A stretch of DNA of 64,000 nucleotides, from positions 58,282 through 122,281 of the forward strand of contig JASANC010005831.1 of assembly GCA_030248135.1 (NCBI GenBank), written 5' to 3'. Shown here piece by piece: positions 33,253-45,600 of the stretch; position 1 is the first letter of the stretch; each line of letters begins with the position of its first letter. A program made the translations under genes and the position numbers. Source of the DNA: Theristus sp. LFF4_11. Its lineage: Eukaryota; Nematoda; Chromadorea; Monhysterida; Xyalidae. The notes beneath the pieces are model-generated. The model ran no database searches. It saw only the letters and a list, made by a program, of their open reading frames with translations, and had not been told where the DNA came from.

Positions 33253-36200
33253 TCACCTTTCCAACGATTGCTCTCTGCTGCTCTGATTGGACCAGCATGG
33301 CGGTCTGACCTTGACGACCGTGGGCGACAGCGACGGCAGTCGTGCGTGCTCAGTGTCCGGGCTGGTCACGTACAGATTGGTGACGTTCACAACGGGCGGC
33401 TGGTCAAGGCCGGCCACGGAGAGACGCAGATCGCAGCGCTCCATGACGCCCGTCTGCTTGTTCGTGTGCTTCTCAGGCTCGTGCGCTTGTTCACCGTGTC
33501 CAGCTAATATGAGCGGCTGTGCTGGTGTCAACGGATGTGTCAAACGACTGTTGCGCACCTGGTAGCGTCGGAGCCGTTCGCGGATCGAGTCGACGTCGCT
33601 GGTGGCCAGTTTGCTTGCGCTCGTGTCCTGGCGACGCAGACGAGGTCTGTGCAGCGGCGTGCTCTCTGCGTTCGTGCCGCAGCCTTCGCGCGACGAAATC
33701 GACATGCGAGGCGAGTTCTCGTACTGCTGGTAGTCGATCATCTGGTGGCGACCACGCATCGGACGCACCATGTTGCGGTTGGTGGGCGACGAAAACTGAA
33801 CGTTCCGTGAGGCACCTCGCTACATGTGCGTTCAGATATTTGCTCAAATAATGAGGTCTCTTGGAAAAAATGCGCATGCAGCATGACGTTTACGGTAAAA
33901 ACACTTCACTCCACAAATCCCAAAAATCATTTGTGAGTCCTCGATGTATGAACACTGACCAACGAGCTCAACTCAGCGGACGTGAACGTGTCGTTGAGCT
34001 TGTGTGGCCTGTACGCATGGTCGTGCATCGGCGTCGCAGCACTGCTGATTGACCAGGCCTGCGTTCGATTCGAGTCACGGTGGCTGTGCTCCGAGCGACT
34101 GTCGGTCACTTCTGACACGGCCGACGAAGTGAGACGGCCAAATGAACGCGACGAAAGATGGTCGTCATCGTCCGTGCTTGCAATCGCGCTCAGCTGCGTG
34201 AAACTGGTCACCTGCGAGTCGAAAAGTAAGACCAGCAAGTACAGCCGACCTAACATGCACAGGCGAAACCGTGTTTGACCGCAATTTTCAAAATTCAACC
34301 TGTGGCCCTCTATCGATGTCATGTTGTTGCTTCTGCTTCCCTGCCGCCGGTCGTGTGCTGTGGTTGTGCGGAGCGTCAGTGTTCGCTCGCGAGCTGTTCG
34401 GTTGCATGGGCTGCTTTTGGCCAGTTGTCTGTTGGTGTGTTTCGTTCGACGGTCGCAGCGGCTGTGTCACTTCGGCACCGGCGGTGTTGAAGTCAGAAGT
34501 GGACTGTTGCAACGGGGAGCAGCCGGACGCGAACGAGTTGTAGCTGGAGGCGACGCCCGTGAACGCAGAGTGCACCTGGAGGCAGTCGCCCGCACTCGGC
34601 TGCTTCACGTGCAGCTGTGCGTTCGCGTCGTTGGCTGGTTGATGTGCTTGCTGTGCCGGCACGTACGACAGATCACGCGAGGACGCATCGCGCACGCCGC
34701 CTCTGCCTGTGTGTACACGGTGACCACGTGAGTCCATTCTGTTGGTCGATATCCTTGATATTTGCATGGTCAGTGCCAAATGAAAGCATGCGTGCATTCC
34801 ATTACGGAAGGTCCCGGTTTTTTTAGGGTGATGGGTGTCACGGGACCTCCCACATTCCACCCCCCAAACAAGGCGCAAGTTCGGGCTAACGGGTATACCC
34901 CCTTCATCTTTGGTACTGATGCTTTATAGCGAGCTTCGACGGGCACTCAACAAACGTCAGTCTGCTCACCATCGACCGTGTACCGTCTGCTGTTCCAGTG
35001 CAGTCCAACAGCGACCACTGCAAACACGATGCTGCCGAGTTGTCCCACAAGCAGCTGCGTCCAAGCGGCCAGCGTGTCCGGTATCAGCAGGAAGAGCGAC
35101 GCCGGCGCGCAGCACAGCACGGTGACCACCAGAAACAGAAAGTTCTCGCAGGCGCTGCGTGCGGTCGGTCGAGTGACGCGACGAATCTGCTTGCCTGGGT
35201 AGCGCTCAATCACAAACTCAAGCTCACCACCGCCTCGATCCGACAAAGGCGCCAATGGCAGGCTCGTGATTGCCACCTGAAAGTTTCAGAAGCCTGCACT
35301 CGCTTTGCGTGAGTCATCTGTCAAGCATCACGGCAACAACTTCAGACTAAGATGGAATATATCTCGACAGCGAAAACTTGGCAAACTTTATGAAACGTTT
35401 AATAAATTTTCTGTTCCATTGCAACACACATACACACGTATATCTAATGCCGTGCGACTAAGCGTCTTTGTCGCCGCATTTTTAATTTTGATTATGATTT
35501 GCTAATAACGTGCTAACGTGTCACGCTAGAGCTTGTTTTGTGCGTCATCTCACCTGCCCTGTGCAAAAGAGAAAAGCTTTCAGAAACTCGAGTGAAAAGC
35601 AAACATGAGAAATATGAACTTCAAACTGCAAAAAACATCAACGAACTTGTTTGACCTGCCCGCGTCGATGACAAAGTGACCGAAGGAACGCCAAGCTTGC
35701 GATCACCGTTATGAAAGCCGCCGGCGACAGCTTGAACGCCATGATTGCTTGCTGCGAGGCACAACAATCTCATTTTCAATTGGAACGACCGCGTCCTATG
35801 TCACAGCTTAAAGAAACGCAAAAGCGCACGCACATCTGGAAAAATTGTCTTTTCAAACGGCGGATAGGGATCGCAGGCGAGAAACTCCAACAAACGAAAG
35901 CGCGCGAAAATGACGATGGCTGATGTGCCGGTGACGGCAGTGAGCCAGAGCAGCAGCGACAGCAGCCATTTGCGATGCATCAGGAAACGGGGCGACGCAC
36001 GCGGCTGACTGTCTTGCAGGTTGCTGTTGATCGTGGCAGAAAGACGCACGTGACGGTGCACAGCCAGCAGCAGCAAATGACCGTACCTGCGTTGTCCGCA
36101 GAGAACTGCGCTCTGTCTACAAATTCAAATCTTTTACATTTGGTCCCGCGTCATAATGCGCGCATAGATGGGTAAGCAGTCTCATGCATGACGCAGGAAT

Positions 36201-36944
36201 TCAAAATTGGTAAATGGATCCGAGTCCCTAAATAAGGCCGGATCGCTTAGGCTATTCAGAATTACCACATACAGATTGAAACTAGTTTCCTTTTACGTCC
36301 ACAACCGCATTGAGTCGCAGGTCTTAAAGAAAAGATATTACGCAGCCTATGGTATTACCAACCGGTTGATGCCTGCTTAACGTTGATATTGTCACAGAAA
36401 AGCACAATTACATGTACATTGTACAATAGTTAACTTACCTGGTCACATGCGCAACAATGAGAAACCAATCAATGAACAGACAGGACTCCACAGACTGCGG
36501 CACGAAAGAGGCCACGGTGACTCCAATCACGAAAACCGCCTAAAGCACCGTGAACACAAAGGTGACTGAAAAACGTAATTCTTTCGTGTGAAAAATTGCG
36601 TGATACGTTTACATTGTAATAGCATAAAGTAGAATACAGGCGAAATTCTAATAAGTTCCAACTTCGACCACAAAGCAGAGCGCCGTTGCTTGATGAACCA
36701 CTGAGGAAGTATTGGTGTTGTTCGGCTGTTTCAACAGTGGATAAACAACGACCGCAAGGTTGCACACCGCTGAGACGCAACTGCACGCGATGCAGGCGCC
36801 TGCCGCAATTGGCTCATTCAGAGTGACACGCAAAAATTCCATTTGTACCAGTTCAGCGTTTTCTTCCATAAACTTCTGATTTTCAATCCAGTTTGTTCCA
36901 GCGGCTTCCTCCGTACGACAGTGATTACTCACATCATCGTTCAA
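33253..36944 (-). CDS. Divergent rhodopsin-class GPCR with long cytoplasmic tail
   Basis: Exons (minus) about 36944-36669, 36539-36439, 36086-35834, 35751-35656 and 35276-34970 join in phase to seven hydrophobic segments. TM1 is around IAAGACIACSCVSAVCNLAV and TM2 around CFVAVFVIGVTVASF. TM3 runs from the Cys in ESCLF to HRH; TM4 is LLSLLLWLTAVTGTSAIVIF, TM5 LSPAAFITVIASLAFL, TM6 NFLFLVVTVLCCAPASLFLL and TM7 after AAWTQ. The Arg of HRH lies exactly 25 residues after the TM3 Cys, as in class A receptors, so HRH replaces DRY; TM6 has CCAP for CWxP; no NPxxY is seen. The tail (about 34730-34290, 34210-33960, 33810-33253) is Ser/Gln/His-rich. The ligand is unknown. Start is uncertain (an in-frame ATG lies near 36877) and tail joints are approximate. 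An F element sits in an intron. Confidence 0.7.
36128..36345. mobile_element. Family F element in a GPCR intron
   Basis: Starts TTTTACATTTGGTCCCGCGT and ends GAGTCGCAGGTCTTAAAG. Internal blocks GGTAAGCAGTCTCATGCATG and GAGTCCCTAAATAAGGCCG match the copy at 22069. It lies between exons 36439 and 36086. Confidence 0.87.
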
Positions 36945-37369
36945 CGTTTGTGCACGCGATCACACCAGAACATTGTAAAAATGAAAGTTTTGCCATCACT
37001 AAAGTTGAAGGCAATGCCACGCGCAGATGCACAAGCTAATGAGGCGACCGTATGTCTGCTGTGCTGATGTCTTCCACCATTATTAAATAAAACCATCAAG
37101 ATCATGATGACCAGGCACTTCAAAATTAGCATACACCTTGATGAGCGCCCATTTTCTAATGATCAGCTTCTCTCATGAGTAAACTGGAGCGTATTGCGCG
37201 TAACACTGAAAGTAAATTGTGACAGACAGTAATTGAATTGTGCACTGCGTTCAGTCCCGGGACGATCTACCAACCTTGAGTTACTTAAAAATGTTCCAAT
37301 CCAATCCAACTTTATACTTCTCAACATCTCAACATCTTATAATTTCGACAACCAAATCTGATGATTACT
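36945..37369. other. Upstream region of the GPCR gene
   Basis: This is the presumed promoter side of the minus-strand receptor gene. No recognised regulatory site, repeat or exon is visible. Confidence 0.4.
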
Positions 37370-37830
37370 AGCAAATTGACCCGTGCCTACGGCACGGTTA
37401 GCTGATAAATACAACTATTATTTTTGAGTTGGTTTTCCCCTTTTGACCTTGCCCACGACGCGGACTCAAAATCCGCAACCTTTTTAATCAGCAACAAACA
37501 ACTGCAATTCCCTATTAAAATTCCCTATTAGTATCAAAATCAATTCTTGCATTTATTAGCTTTTCAATGTCGCTTATTTGTCCTTTCATTCTTTGCTAAT
37601 CAGTTGCATTCCACTGTCCTTCCCGTTTGAAGTATCAAAAAAACAATCTCCTTTGATCAGCAACAATTAACAGCCATTCCCGCTTATAGTTTTAAAAATA
37701 ATCTTGTTTGGTTAGCTTTTCAATGTCGTCACATGTTGTTCAATCGCCATTCCTGTTAAAAAAATTATAAAAAAACAATGTCGTTTGGTTAACAACAATT
37801 AACTGATACCGGTTTAAGTTTTTGTTTCAG
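37370..37830. repeat. Inverted relative of the 3500-4230 repeat
   Basis: Contains GACCCGTGCCTACGGCACGG and repeated TTGATCAGCAACAATTAAC, GCCATTCCCG and TCAATGTCG segments. These are the reverse complement of motifs in the dynein intron at 3500-4230. No coding sequence. Confidence 0.6.
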
Positions 37831-37899
37831 TTTAAAATACAGGTTTAAGAAAAGCAATCTGCTTCAGTCAGCTGTCATTTCTGAATAGGCAACACTGTT

Positions 37900-38822
37900 C
37901 TAAATACCCACTGGAAAGCACCCGCTTTTGACTTGGTAATGGTTTTTTACCCGCTTACCCTAACCTAAGCCAGGCCTTTTAGAGTGTAAATGTCAAAAAG
38001 GCAACACTTCTGAACAATTGTTGCAAAACGCCAACTTTCGTTTTGATAAGTTGCTTCTTTTTCCCGCTTACTCTAACCTAAGCTAAGCCTTTTAAAGTTT
38101 AAATGGCGAAAAATGCAAAACTTTTCTGAATATTCGCTGCAAAACGGCCACTTTTGTGTGGTATGTTTACTACTCTTACCTTTAACCCTAACCTTAGCCA
38201 AGGATTTTTGATAGAATTGAAATGACAAAACAGCAACATTTTACTGAATACCCGTAGCAAAGCTCACCTAAGCCAAGCCTTTTAAAGTTTAAATGACGAA
38301 AAATGCAAAACTTTTCTGAATATTCGCTGCAAAACAGCCACTTTTGTGTGGTATGTTTACTGCTCTTATTTTTAACCCTAACCTTAGCCAAGGATTTTTG
38401 ATAGAATGGAAATGACAAAACAGCAACATTTTGCTGAATATCCGTAGCAAAGATCCCGCTTTTGTTATGAATGTTTACTTCTTTTCCCCGCTTACTCTAA
38501 CCTAAGCCAGTTCTTTTTGATCGAGTGCAACAAAAAGCAACTCGTTTCTGAGTACCCATTGTGTAAAACGGTCGCTTTTGTTTTGTTATGTAGCTTTTCT
38601 ATCCTACATGTAAGTGATGCATTTTCTATGATAAAAAAACAAATGAAGGAAAAAGCAACGATTTTCTACATACTGAACACCCGTAGCAAAGCTCCCGCTT
38701 TTGTTTTGAATGTTTACTTCTTTTCCCCGCTTACCCTAACCTAAGCCAGTTCTTTTTGATCGAGTGCAACAAAAAGCAACACGTTTCTGAGTACCCATTG
38801 TGTAAAACGGTCGCTTTTGTTT
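37900..38822. repeat. Degenerate tandem repeat with CCTAACCTAAGCC
   Basis: Units of about 100-200 bp carry CTTACTCTAACCTAAGCCAG, CCTTTTAAAGTTTAAATG(G/A)CG and AAAACGGCCACTTTTGT-GTGG-type segments. At least six recognisable units occur, some forming larger near-duplicates (for example about 38080-38240 and 38270-38430). The CCTAA motif resembles telomeric repeats but the order is irregular. Confidence 0.75.
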
Positions 38823-38890
38823 AAATTTTAATAGCCAATCAACGTAGCGGAACGGACCTGACTTACATACACAGTTACTATCTTAGTATT

Positions 38891-39546
<656 letters not shown>

Positions 39547-39684
39547 GCTCACAGTAACTTTTCTCGGAGCGGATCTGTAACTTTTTCATCTCAAAATGTT
39601 GTTCTCTTGGAAAATCATTTATCCTTAAATTATTTTACCCTTTGCACGCTTTTTTTATACCATTTTATCTCGAACCGCACACAG

Positions 39685-39805
39685 AAATTTGTTTTTGCAT
39701 CCTGCACTGCATTCAAGAAATTTTTTAACGATTTGGTGCATTGCAAAATTCAGCGCAAAATCAAGATGCAATTTTCAAGATGCAGTGCAGGATGCAAAAA
39801 ACTTT
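39685..39805. mobile_element. Family H inverted-repeat element, short copy
   Basis: GCATCCTGCACTGCATTCAA on the left faces GATGCAGTGCAGGATGCAAA on the right. Both match the copies in dynein introns at 837 and 16570. Confidence 0.7.
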
Positions 39806-39935
39806 TCTGCGTCCGAAAGATTGACTTTGTACTGCGTGCAGTAACGTGTACTACTGGCTAGTAGACCTGTCCTCAATTACTATTGAAGCAATAAGCAATA
39901 AGTAAGCGACGACTAAACTTAAAGAAGCTAATCTA

Positions 39936-40850
39936 CAGGGTGGGCCAAAAAAAAGGTTCCATTTTCAAACTGCTGTCACTGGCTGGTATTTCAATATTAT
40001 GAGCTGAAATTTTCAGCATTGATAAAACATGTGATGCCATTTTTCTCACAAAGTTTTTATCCAGTTTGGTCAAGTATATTCAGTTTTACAGCACAATGTT
40101 TAAAAATTCCCAAATTTTTAAAAAAATCGGATTTTTAACCAAGAATTTCACAACGAATCATTGCTCATAGACATCCAAATCATCATCAAGATATGTCGTC
40201 CGGCAGCGGCTGGATGGAATTTTACGCGAAACTGGCGAGTCACTGCAGAAAAACTTTCAGATTGCTCCCACCAGATAGCACACCAGACCCGTTGTTCTGC
40301 TGTCCACTTAACCATGACGAAACTGCAGAAAACTGAAACTGAAACACTGTTTTTATTCAAACCGCAGAAAAACTTTTCAAAAGAAACAAATTAACAGACA
40401 GAGCAACACAGAAAACAAAAAATCAACATAACAATTCTTTCTGTCGCAGTCGCATGGCTGCTGACTCGAGTCCGTTGTGAAACATCAGAATTTCGCTCGA
40501 GGTGCTCAAATGCAATTCAAGTGTGAGACCTTTCCACTCTGAGCGCATGATTTGAACTATCGCGGTTATCCAAAAAGACCAATTTGTCACCTTCGCAACA
40601 GTTTAAAAATTGAATCACGCATCTTGATACTAATTTTTTCATGCACTCATTTCAGTCAATTTGTTGATTTTTCGAGTTTTTTTTAGAAAATCTGCCACAG
40701 TGAGTGCTAGGAATTATATATCGGAAAAAAAATTTTGTCAGTAAAATGGCAACGCATGTTTTATCAGTGCTGAAAATTTCAGCTCATAATATTAAAACAC
40801 CAGCCAGTGACAGCAGTTTGAAAATGGAACCTTTTTTTTGGCCCACCCTG
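39936..40850. mobile_element. Mariner-like TIR element (CAGGGTGGGCCA), TA flanked
   Basis: A 915-bp element bounded by TA on both sides. Inverted repeats of about 100 bp start CAGGGTGGGCCAAAAAAAAG and continue through AAACTGCTGTCACTGGCTGG. The ends resemble Tc1/mariner-superfamily termini. It contains only a short transposase-like remnant on the minus strand. A second fragment of the same end is at 46946-47130. Confidence 0.9.
40148..40360 (-). pseudogene. Transposase N-terminal helix-turn-helix remnant
   Basis: The frame reads MVKWTAEQRVWCAIWWEQSE and then FSAVTRQFRVKF. This resembles the DNA-binding helix-turn-helix domain (DUF4817-like) found in some insect and nematode transposases. It is about 70 codons with no catalytic domain after it, so the element is non-autonomous. 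It lies inside the TIR element 39936-40850. Confidence 0.6.
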
Positions 40851-41113
40851 TACTTTTCCTAAATTAGCTAAACTAATTTATACGTAGCATAACGCACCAA
40901 AAACGCTAGACCACAATGACGAATGCACGCTCACGCTGCATTATTTCGTGTTGGTTCTGCCTGCTGCTCCTTCGTTTGGAGCATTAATTTCCGTGACTAA
41001 ATTATGTAGATTCGCATCTTTTGTGCTTTTGGGTTAAGTACAGCCGAATAAGTAACACACTCCTTGTTTTCTCACAGGTTTCAAGAATGCCAGGTTATTC
41101 CTAACCGTGCGTA

Positions 41114-41263
41114 TAGTCGAACTCTAAAATATAGGGGATCCGCTGATTAGTTGGTGATCGTGCTTCCTGCTTTCTGTGCAAACGAAACTCAGCCTCCACA
41201 CAGCAATGCTTGTGGAGAAAGCATGCATCACGTGACCACCAACCAACCAGCTGAGTTCGACTG
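41114..41263. mobile_element. Family A MITE
   Basis: Starts TAGTCGAACTCTAAAATATA and ends CAGCTGAGTTCGACTG, with TA on both sides. Inside, GATTAGTTGGTGATCGTG faces GTGACCACCAACCAACCAGC. Confidence 0.85.
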
Positions 41264-41403
41264 TACAATGGACAACAACTTTGCATCATGACCACATGAA
41301 TCTTTAGAAAAAGCCAGTCATCAATTTGATGATAAACAAATAGATTATTTCTGAAGGTCTTTTTTCTTTCATTCATTTTACGCGCGCTCTTTGCAGTCTG
41401 AAA

Positions 41404-42370
41404 AAGATGCCAGGTTTGCTCGGCCGTGCTGTACAACATGATTTCCATGCGGACGTGCGCAAAGCCAAACGAGCATCCGACCAACAAACATTGACGCTCA
41501 GACTCGTCGGCCAGTGGTATTCAAACTTTTCTAATTGACAAGTGATGTTTTTTTAAAGATGATATTTTTTAAGTGATGTTCCACAACACGACTCATGTTG
41601 TTGCCAGTTTGGGTTCTTATTGCGAGCTCCGCTTGACCGTTTTGCGCCGTCATTCCAAGCGCCCCTGCCGCACAAGGTGGAATACATCTACGGGTAGCCA
41701 TAAGAATTTTTTAGTGCGTGGTAGTGCCCAAAGTATTCTTGCATCGTTCGTTTGAAATTCGATGAGAATGATTTGTAATCCTATCAGCCGTCAATTTTGA
41801 TTGATTTTTGTTTTGCTTTGTTCTTCAGTTGTCGTCGACTGGGAAATAAATCCGCTTTGCATACGTGCATCGATTTCTGTTCATAAAAGTATTGCCGTGG
41901 GTCAGCACACTTTTCTTGGCTTTGATTGTATCCGGTGTTTGAAATCTGGAAAGTTATGACATGTTTTTACGAGAAACGCTACTGACAGAAACAGTGCCAA
42001 TGAATCATCCAGCGATCGTCCCTTGATGACTGACCCGTTTGCCGGTAAATTGTATGCAATGAATTGGATGAATTTTGGTTGCGACTAGCCTGCGTGTGCG
42101 CCAACTGCAGCATGGCACGAACGACACGTCATGCTTGTATTGGTTCCGTTGGAGGCATGACAACCGTATCCATGCAAGCCATGCCCTGTGCTGCAGCCGG
42201 TTACGCACATTCTGTTGTACACTTGAGCTCATCTGCAGGAACATTGCGTTCGTAATGTTCGTCTGTTTCGTTGGCCATTACGAGGCACTTTTGACAAAAA
42301 AACTGTCTGACTAGGCTTAGCAGCATTTCCTGATATGTGAACAGGATGCTTCAAATTCTGCTTCAACCAC
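41404..42370 (+). other. Possible exons of an unidentified gene
   Basis: After an AG at about 41400, an open stretch reads MPGLLGRAVQHDFHADVRKA and continues to a possible donor (CA|GTGGTA) near 41516. A second open region at 42064-42314 has several cysteines in two overlapping frames. The codon patterns are not random-looking, but I could not link the pieces in phase or recognise a family. They could be 5' exons of another gene or decayed remains. Confidence 0.25.
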
Positions 42371-42600
42371 TTACATGAATCTTCCACCAATCCTATAAAT
42401 CTACGGATTTGCTAATGTAAAACTGATGTTTATTAAAGATAAAGTTTTGCTAAAGTTAAAATTGATTTTTAACTGTTGGTTCGCCATACAACTTTTCTTG
42501 TGCTAAATAAGAGAAAACAGACACGTGCAACCTGAATTGAAGTTTTACAGGTATTCAAGTTTTCTGCTGAAAGTTGTTCCGCTACCAACGCAGCAACACA

Positions 42601-45600
42601 ATGTCAGCCAGTGGTCGTGAAAAATGTATTTGCGAAATGTGCACATGCGGGTTGGCATTGCTTCAGATTTATTTCGATTTGTTTAAATTAACGTTGAATA
42701 TAAACTGCATGTTAGGATCATTTTTCAAAGAAATCGTAACTTTCTGAATTTCAGGAATCACCGCTGTCCGCACAATGCCGAAAACCAGCTTGGTGGCGAG
42801 TTCTACGGAGAGACCGAGTATGGCAAAGCGTTCATCCCGCAAGGCGCCGAGCGACAAAAGTCATTTCGGCCGGAGGAGGCGCGTGTTGGTGGCGGAGAAT
42901 TCGAGGGTGCCACAACCAACGCCTGTTGGTGGAGACATGTTTAAAAAGTAGTCTAGCTTCTCCAGTTGCTTTTTGTGAATCCTTGTATCAAATACCAACC
43001 ACAGCTGACTACAAGCCGTGGGCAGCGTCAAAAGAACGCAGCTTTAAGCCGTCGGAGGCGTACAACGCTTCGGACGCACCGTTTGATGGCGTCACCACAA
43101 ATCAGTCAGATTTTGCGCAGAAGCAAGGCGAAAAAACAAAATCGTTTCGTCCATCCGAGCAAGAACACGAGTCTGGCCCGTTCGAAGGGAACACCACGAA
43201 CCAGGCTGACTTTACTGGCAAACAGGTTGAGGTTGTTTGCTCATTAAACTTTTTGTGTGTTTCATAGAGTTGACAGAGTTGCCATGCAGGTGTGCTAGAA
43301 GTTATGACATATTAAACGTATCATAGCGATTCACGAGCGAAGCGGACAGCGGATGTCGGCATAATATGGATATCATTGGTTGTTCGCGCTAAAATTCCAA
43401 ACTAACTATGCCTCGCTCTGTGAGCATTAAAAGACTTGAGAAGTTTTTCTGCCGCACACAGATAGATAATTATCTAAAAATGCGGGAGACGCATATAAAA
43501 GGAGGAATATGGCTTTGTGTAAGCAGTGAGAGACTTGGCTCGACAACTCTTTTCAAGTCTCTGATGTGGTACACACGGATACAAGTACATAAAAGCTATA
43601 TTTTTGCGTCGCGTTCGTTTTACTGAAAAGCGTAAAAACTTATTTTTAATTGTCCTCTTCAGTTTAGTCTAAAATCACACCATGTGGGAAATTCTGTAAA
43701 TTCTGTGCAAAAACACAAAAATCATAGCTTGCAAAACATTGCTGCATGTAGCTTTATCATTGTTGCTAACTTACGCACAGCTGTGTACACACCAGCGACA
43801 AAAAGGTGTTGTCTTCCGATGATTTTCACCCTTTTATCAAACTCTAGTGGCAGGATAAACTGTCTGTCCCGTGAGTCGTTCGTTGCCTTTACCACAGAAG
43901 GATACCTTGCGTTCCCCAATGCCTCTGCGATACACTTTGTCCTGGACAAACCAGTATCAGTGATCCGAAGTCTGAACGTTATTTTAGTGGTTTTAGTGGT
44001 CGCTAAATGCCCGAAATACGGTATGGCCGATTAAACATGGCAGCTTTTTTCAGGGTTCAAGGAGCGCGCGAATTTTGAATGAAAGAAAAAAGATCTTCAG
44101 AAACCAAACTGCGTGCCTAATTTGACCAATTTTTGAAAACCAATGGATTATCCGCGCTATTCTGTGCATTCTTTCTCCCTTGCACACATGATTGGGAATT
44201 ATGTTGACATTTTTGAAAAAGACAACTCCTAGTCTGCGACTGATACCGCCTTGATGGACTGCCTAATTCGGCCGTACTGTACTGCAATTGTTAAAGTTTC
44301 AATTGTCTACAAAGTACATGTGCAACCGAAATAATGAATAAACGGCGCAAAAATATGGCTCTTATGTACTTGTATCCGTGTGTACCACATCAGAGACTTG
44401 AAAAGAGTTGTCGAGCCAAGTCTCTCACTGTTTACACAAAGCCATATTCCTCCTTTTATATGCGTCTCCCGCATTTTTAGATAATATTCTGACTTTTACA
44501 TGAGCCCCGAAGGTTTCGCTAAATTCCACGGCCGATTCGCCCGAAATCGTCACGATTCAGTATGTAGAGTTGCTCACATAAAAAACTAACCCAAATTCCG
44601 TGATCAGTGCATTGAATTACCATGGAAAACACCGTTTTCTTGTTGTTCATTTCTGGACTGATTTCGCCAATTTCCACGGCCGATTCGGCCGAAATCGTCA
44701 CGATTCAGTATTAGAGTTGCTCACATAAAAAACTAACCAAAATCCGTGATCAGCGCATTGAATTACCTGGAAAACACCGTTTTTTGTTTTTCTTTTCTGG
44801 ACATTTCGCCAATTTCCACGGCGATTGGTAAATTCCGTGATACTGATTATGAGTATTGATTCGGCCGAAATCGTCACGATTTCTAGAGTTGCTACATAAA
44901 AAACTAACCCAAATTCCGTGATCAGTGCATTGAATTACCCTGGAAAACACCGTTTTCTTGTTTTTCTTTTCTAGACCGATTTCGCCAATTTCCACGGCCG
45001 ATTCGGCCGAAATCGTCACGATTCAATGTCTAGAGTTGCTCACATAAAAAGCTAACCCAAAATCCGTGATCAGCGCATTGAATTACCTTGGAAAACACCG
45101 TTTTCTTGTTTTTCATTTCTGGACCGATTTCGCCAATTTCCACGGCCGATTCGGCCGAAATCGCCACGATTCAGGGTATAGAGTTGCTCACATAAAAAAA
45201 CTAACCCAAAATCCGTGATCAGCGCATTGAATTACTTTGGAAAACTTCGTTTCTTGTTTTTTTTTTGGACGATTTCGCAATTTCACGGCCGATTCGGCCG
45301 AAATCATCACGATTCAGTGTTAGAGTTGCTCAATAAAAAAACTAACCCAAAATCCGTGATCAGCGCATTGAATTCTGGAAAACACGTTTTCTTGTTTTTC
45401 ATTTCTGGACCGATTTCGCCAATTTCCACGGCCGATTCGGCCGAAATCGTCACGATTCAGTGTATAGAGTTGCTCACATAAAAAACTAACCCAAAATCCG
45501 TGATCAGCGCATTGAATTACCCTGGAAAACTTTGTTTTCTTGTTTTTCATTTCTGGACCGATTTCGCCAATTTCCACGGCCGATTCGGCCGAAATCGTCA

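Noticed and set aside
33268..34731. Several Arg/Cys-rich plus-strand frames of 70-136 codons
   Set aside because: They are antisense to the Ser/Gln/His-rich tail exons of the GPCR, whose composition opens those frames.
37900..38822. Possible interstitial telomere from CCTAACC motifs
   Set aside because: The motif occurs once per 100-200-bp unit rather than as a continuous hexamer tract.
42575..42588. X-box-like GTTCCGCTACCAAC before the SAXO start
   Set aside because: It misses three of the constrained positions (including the central AT), so it is not called as an RFX site.
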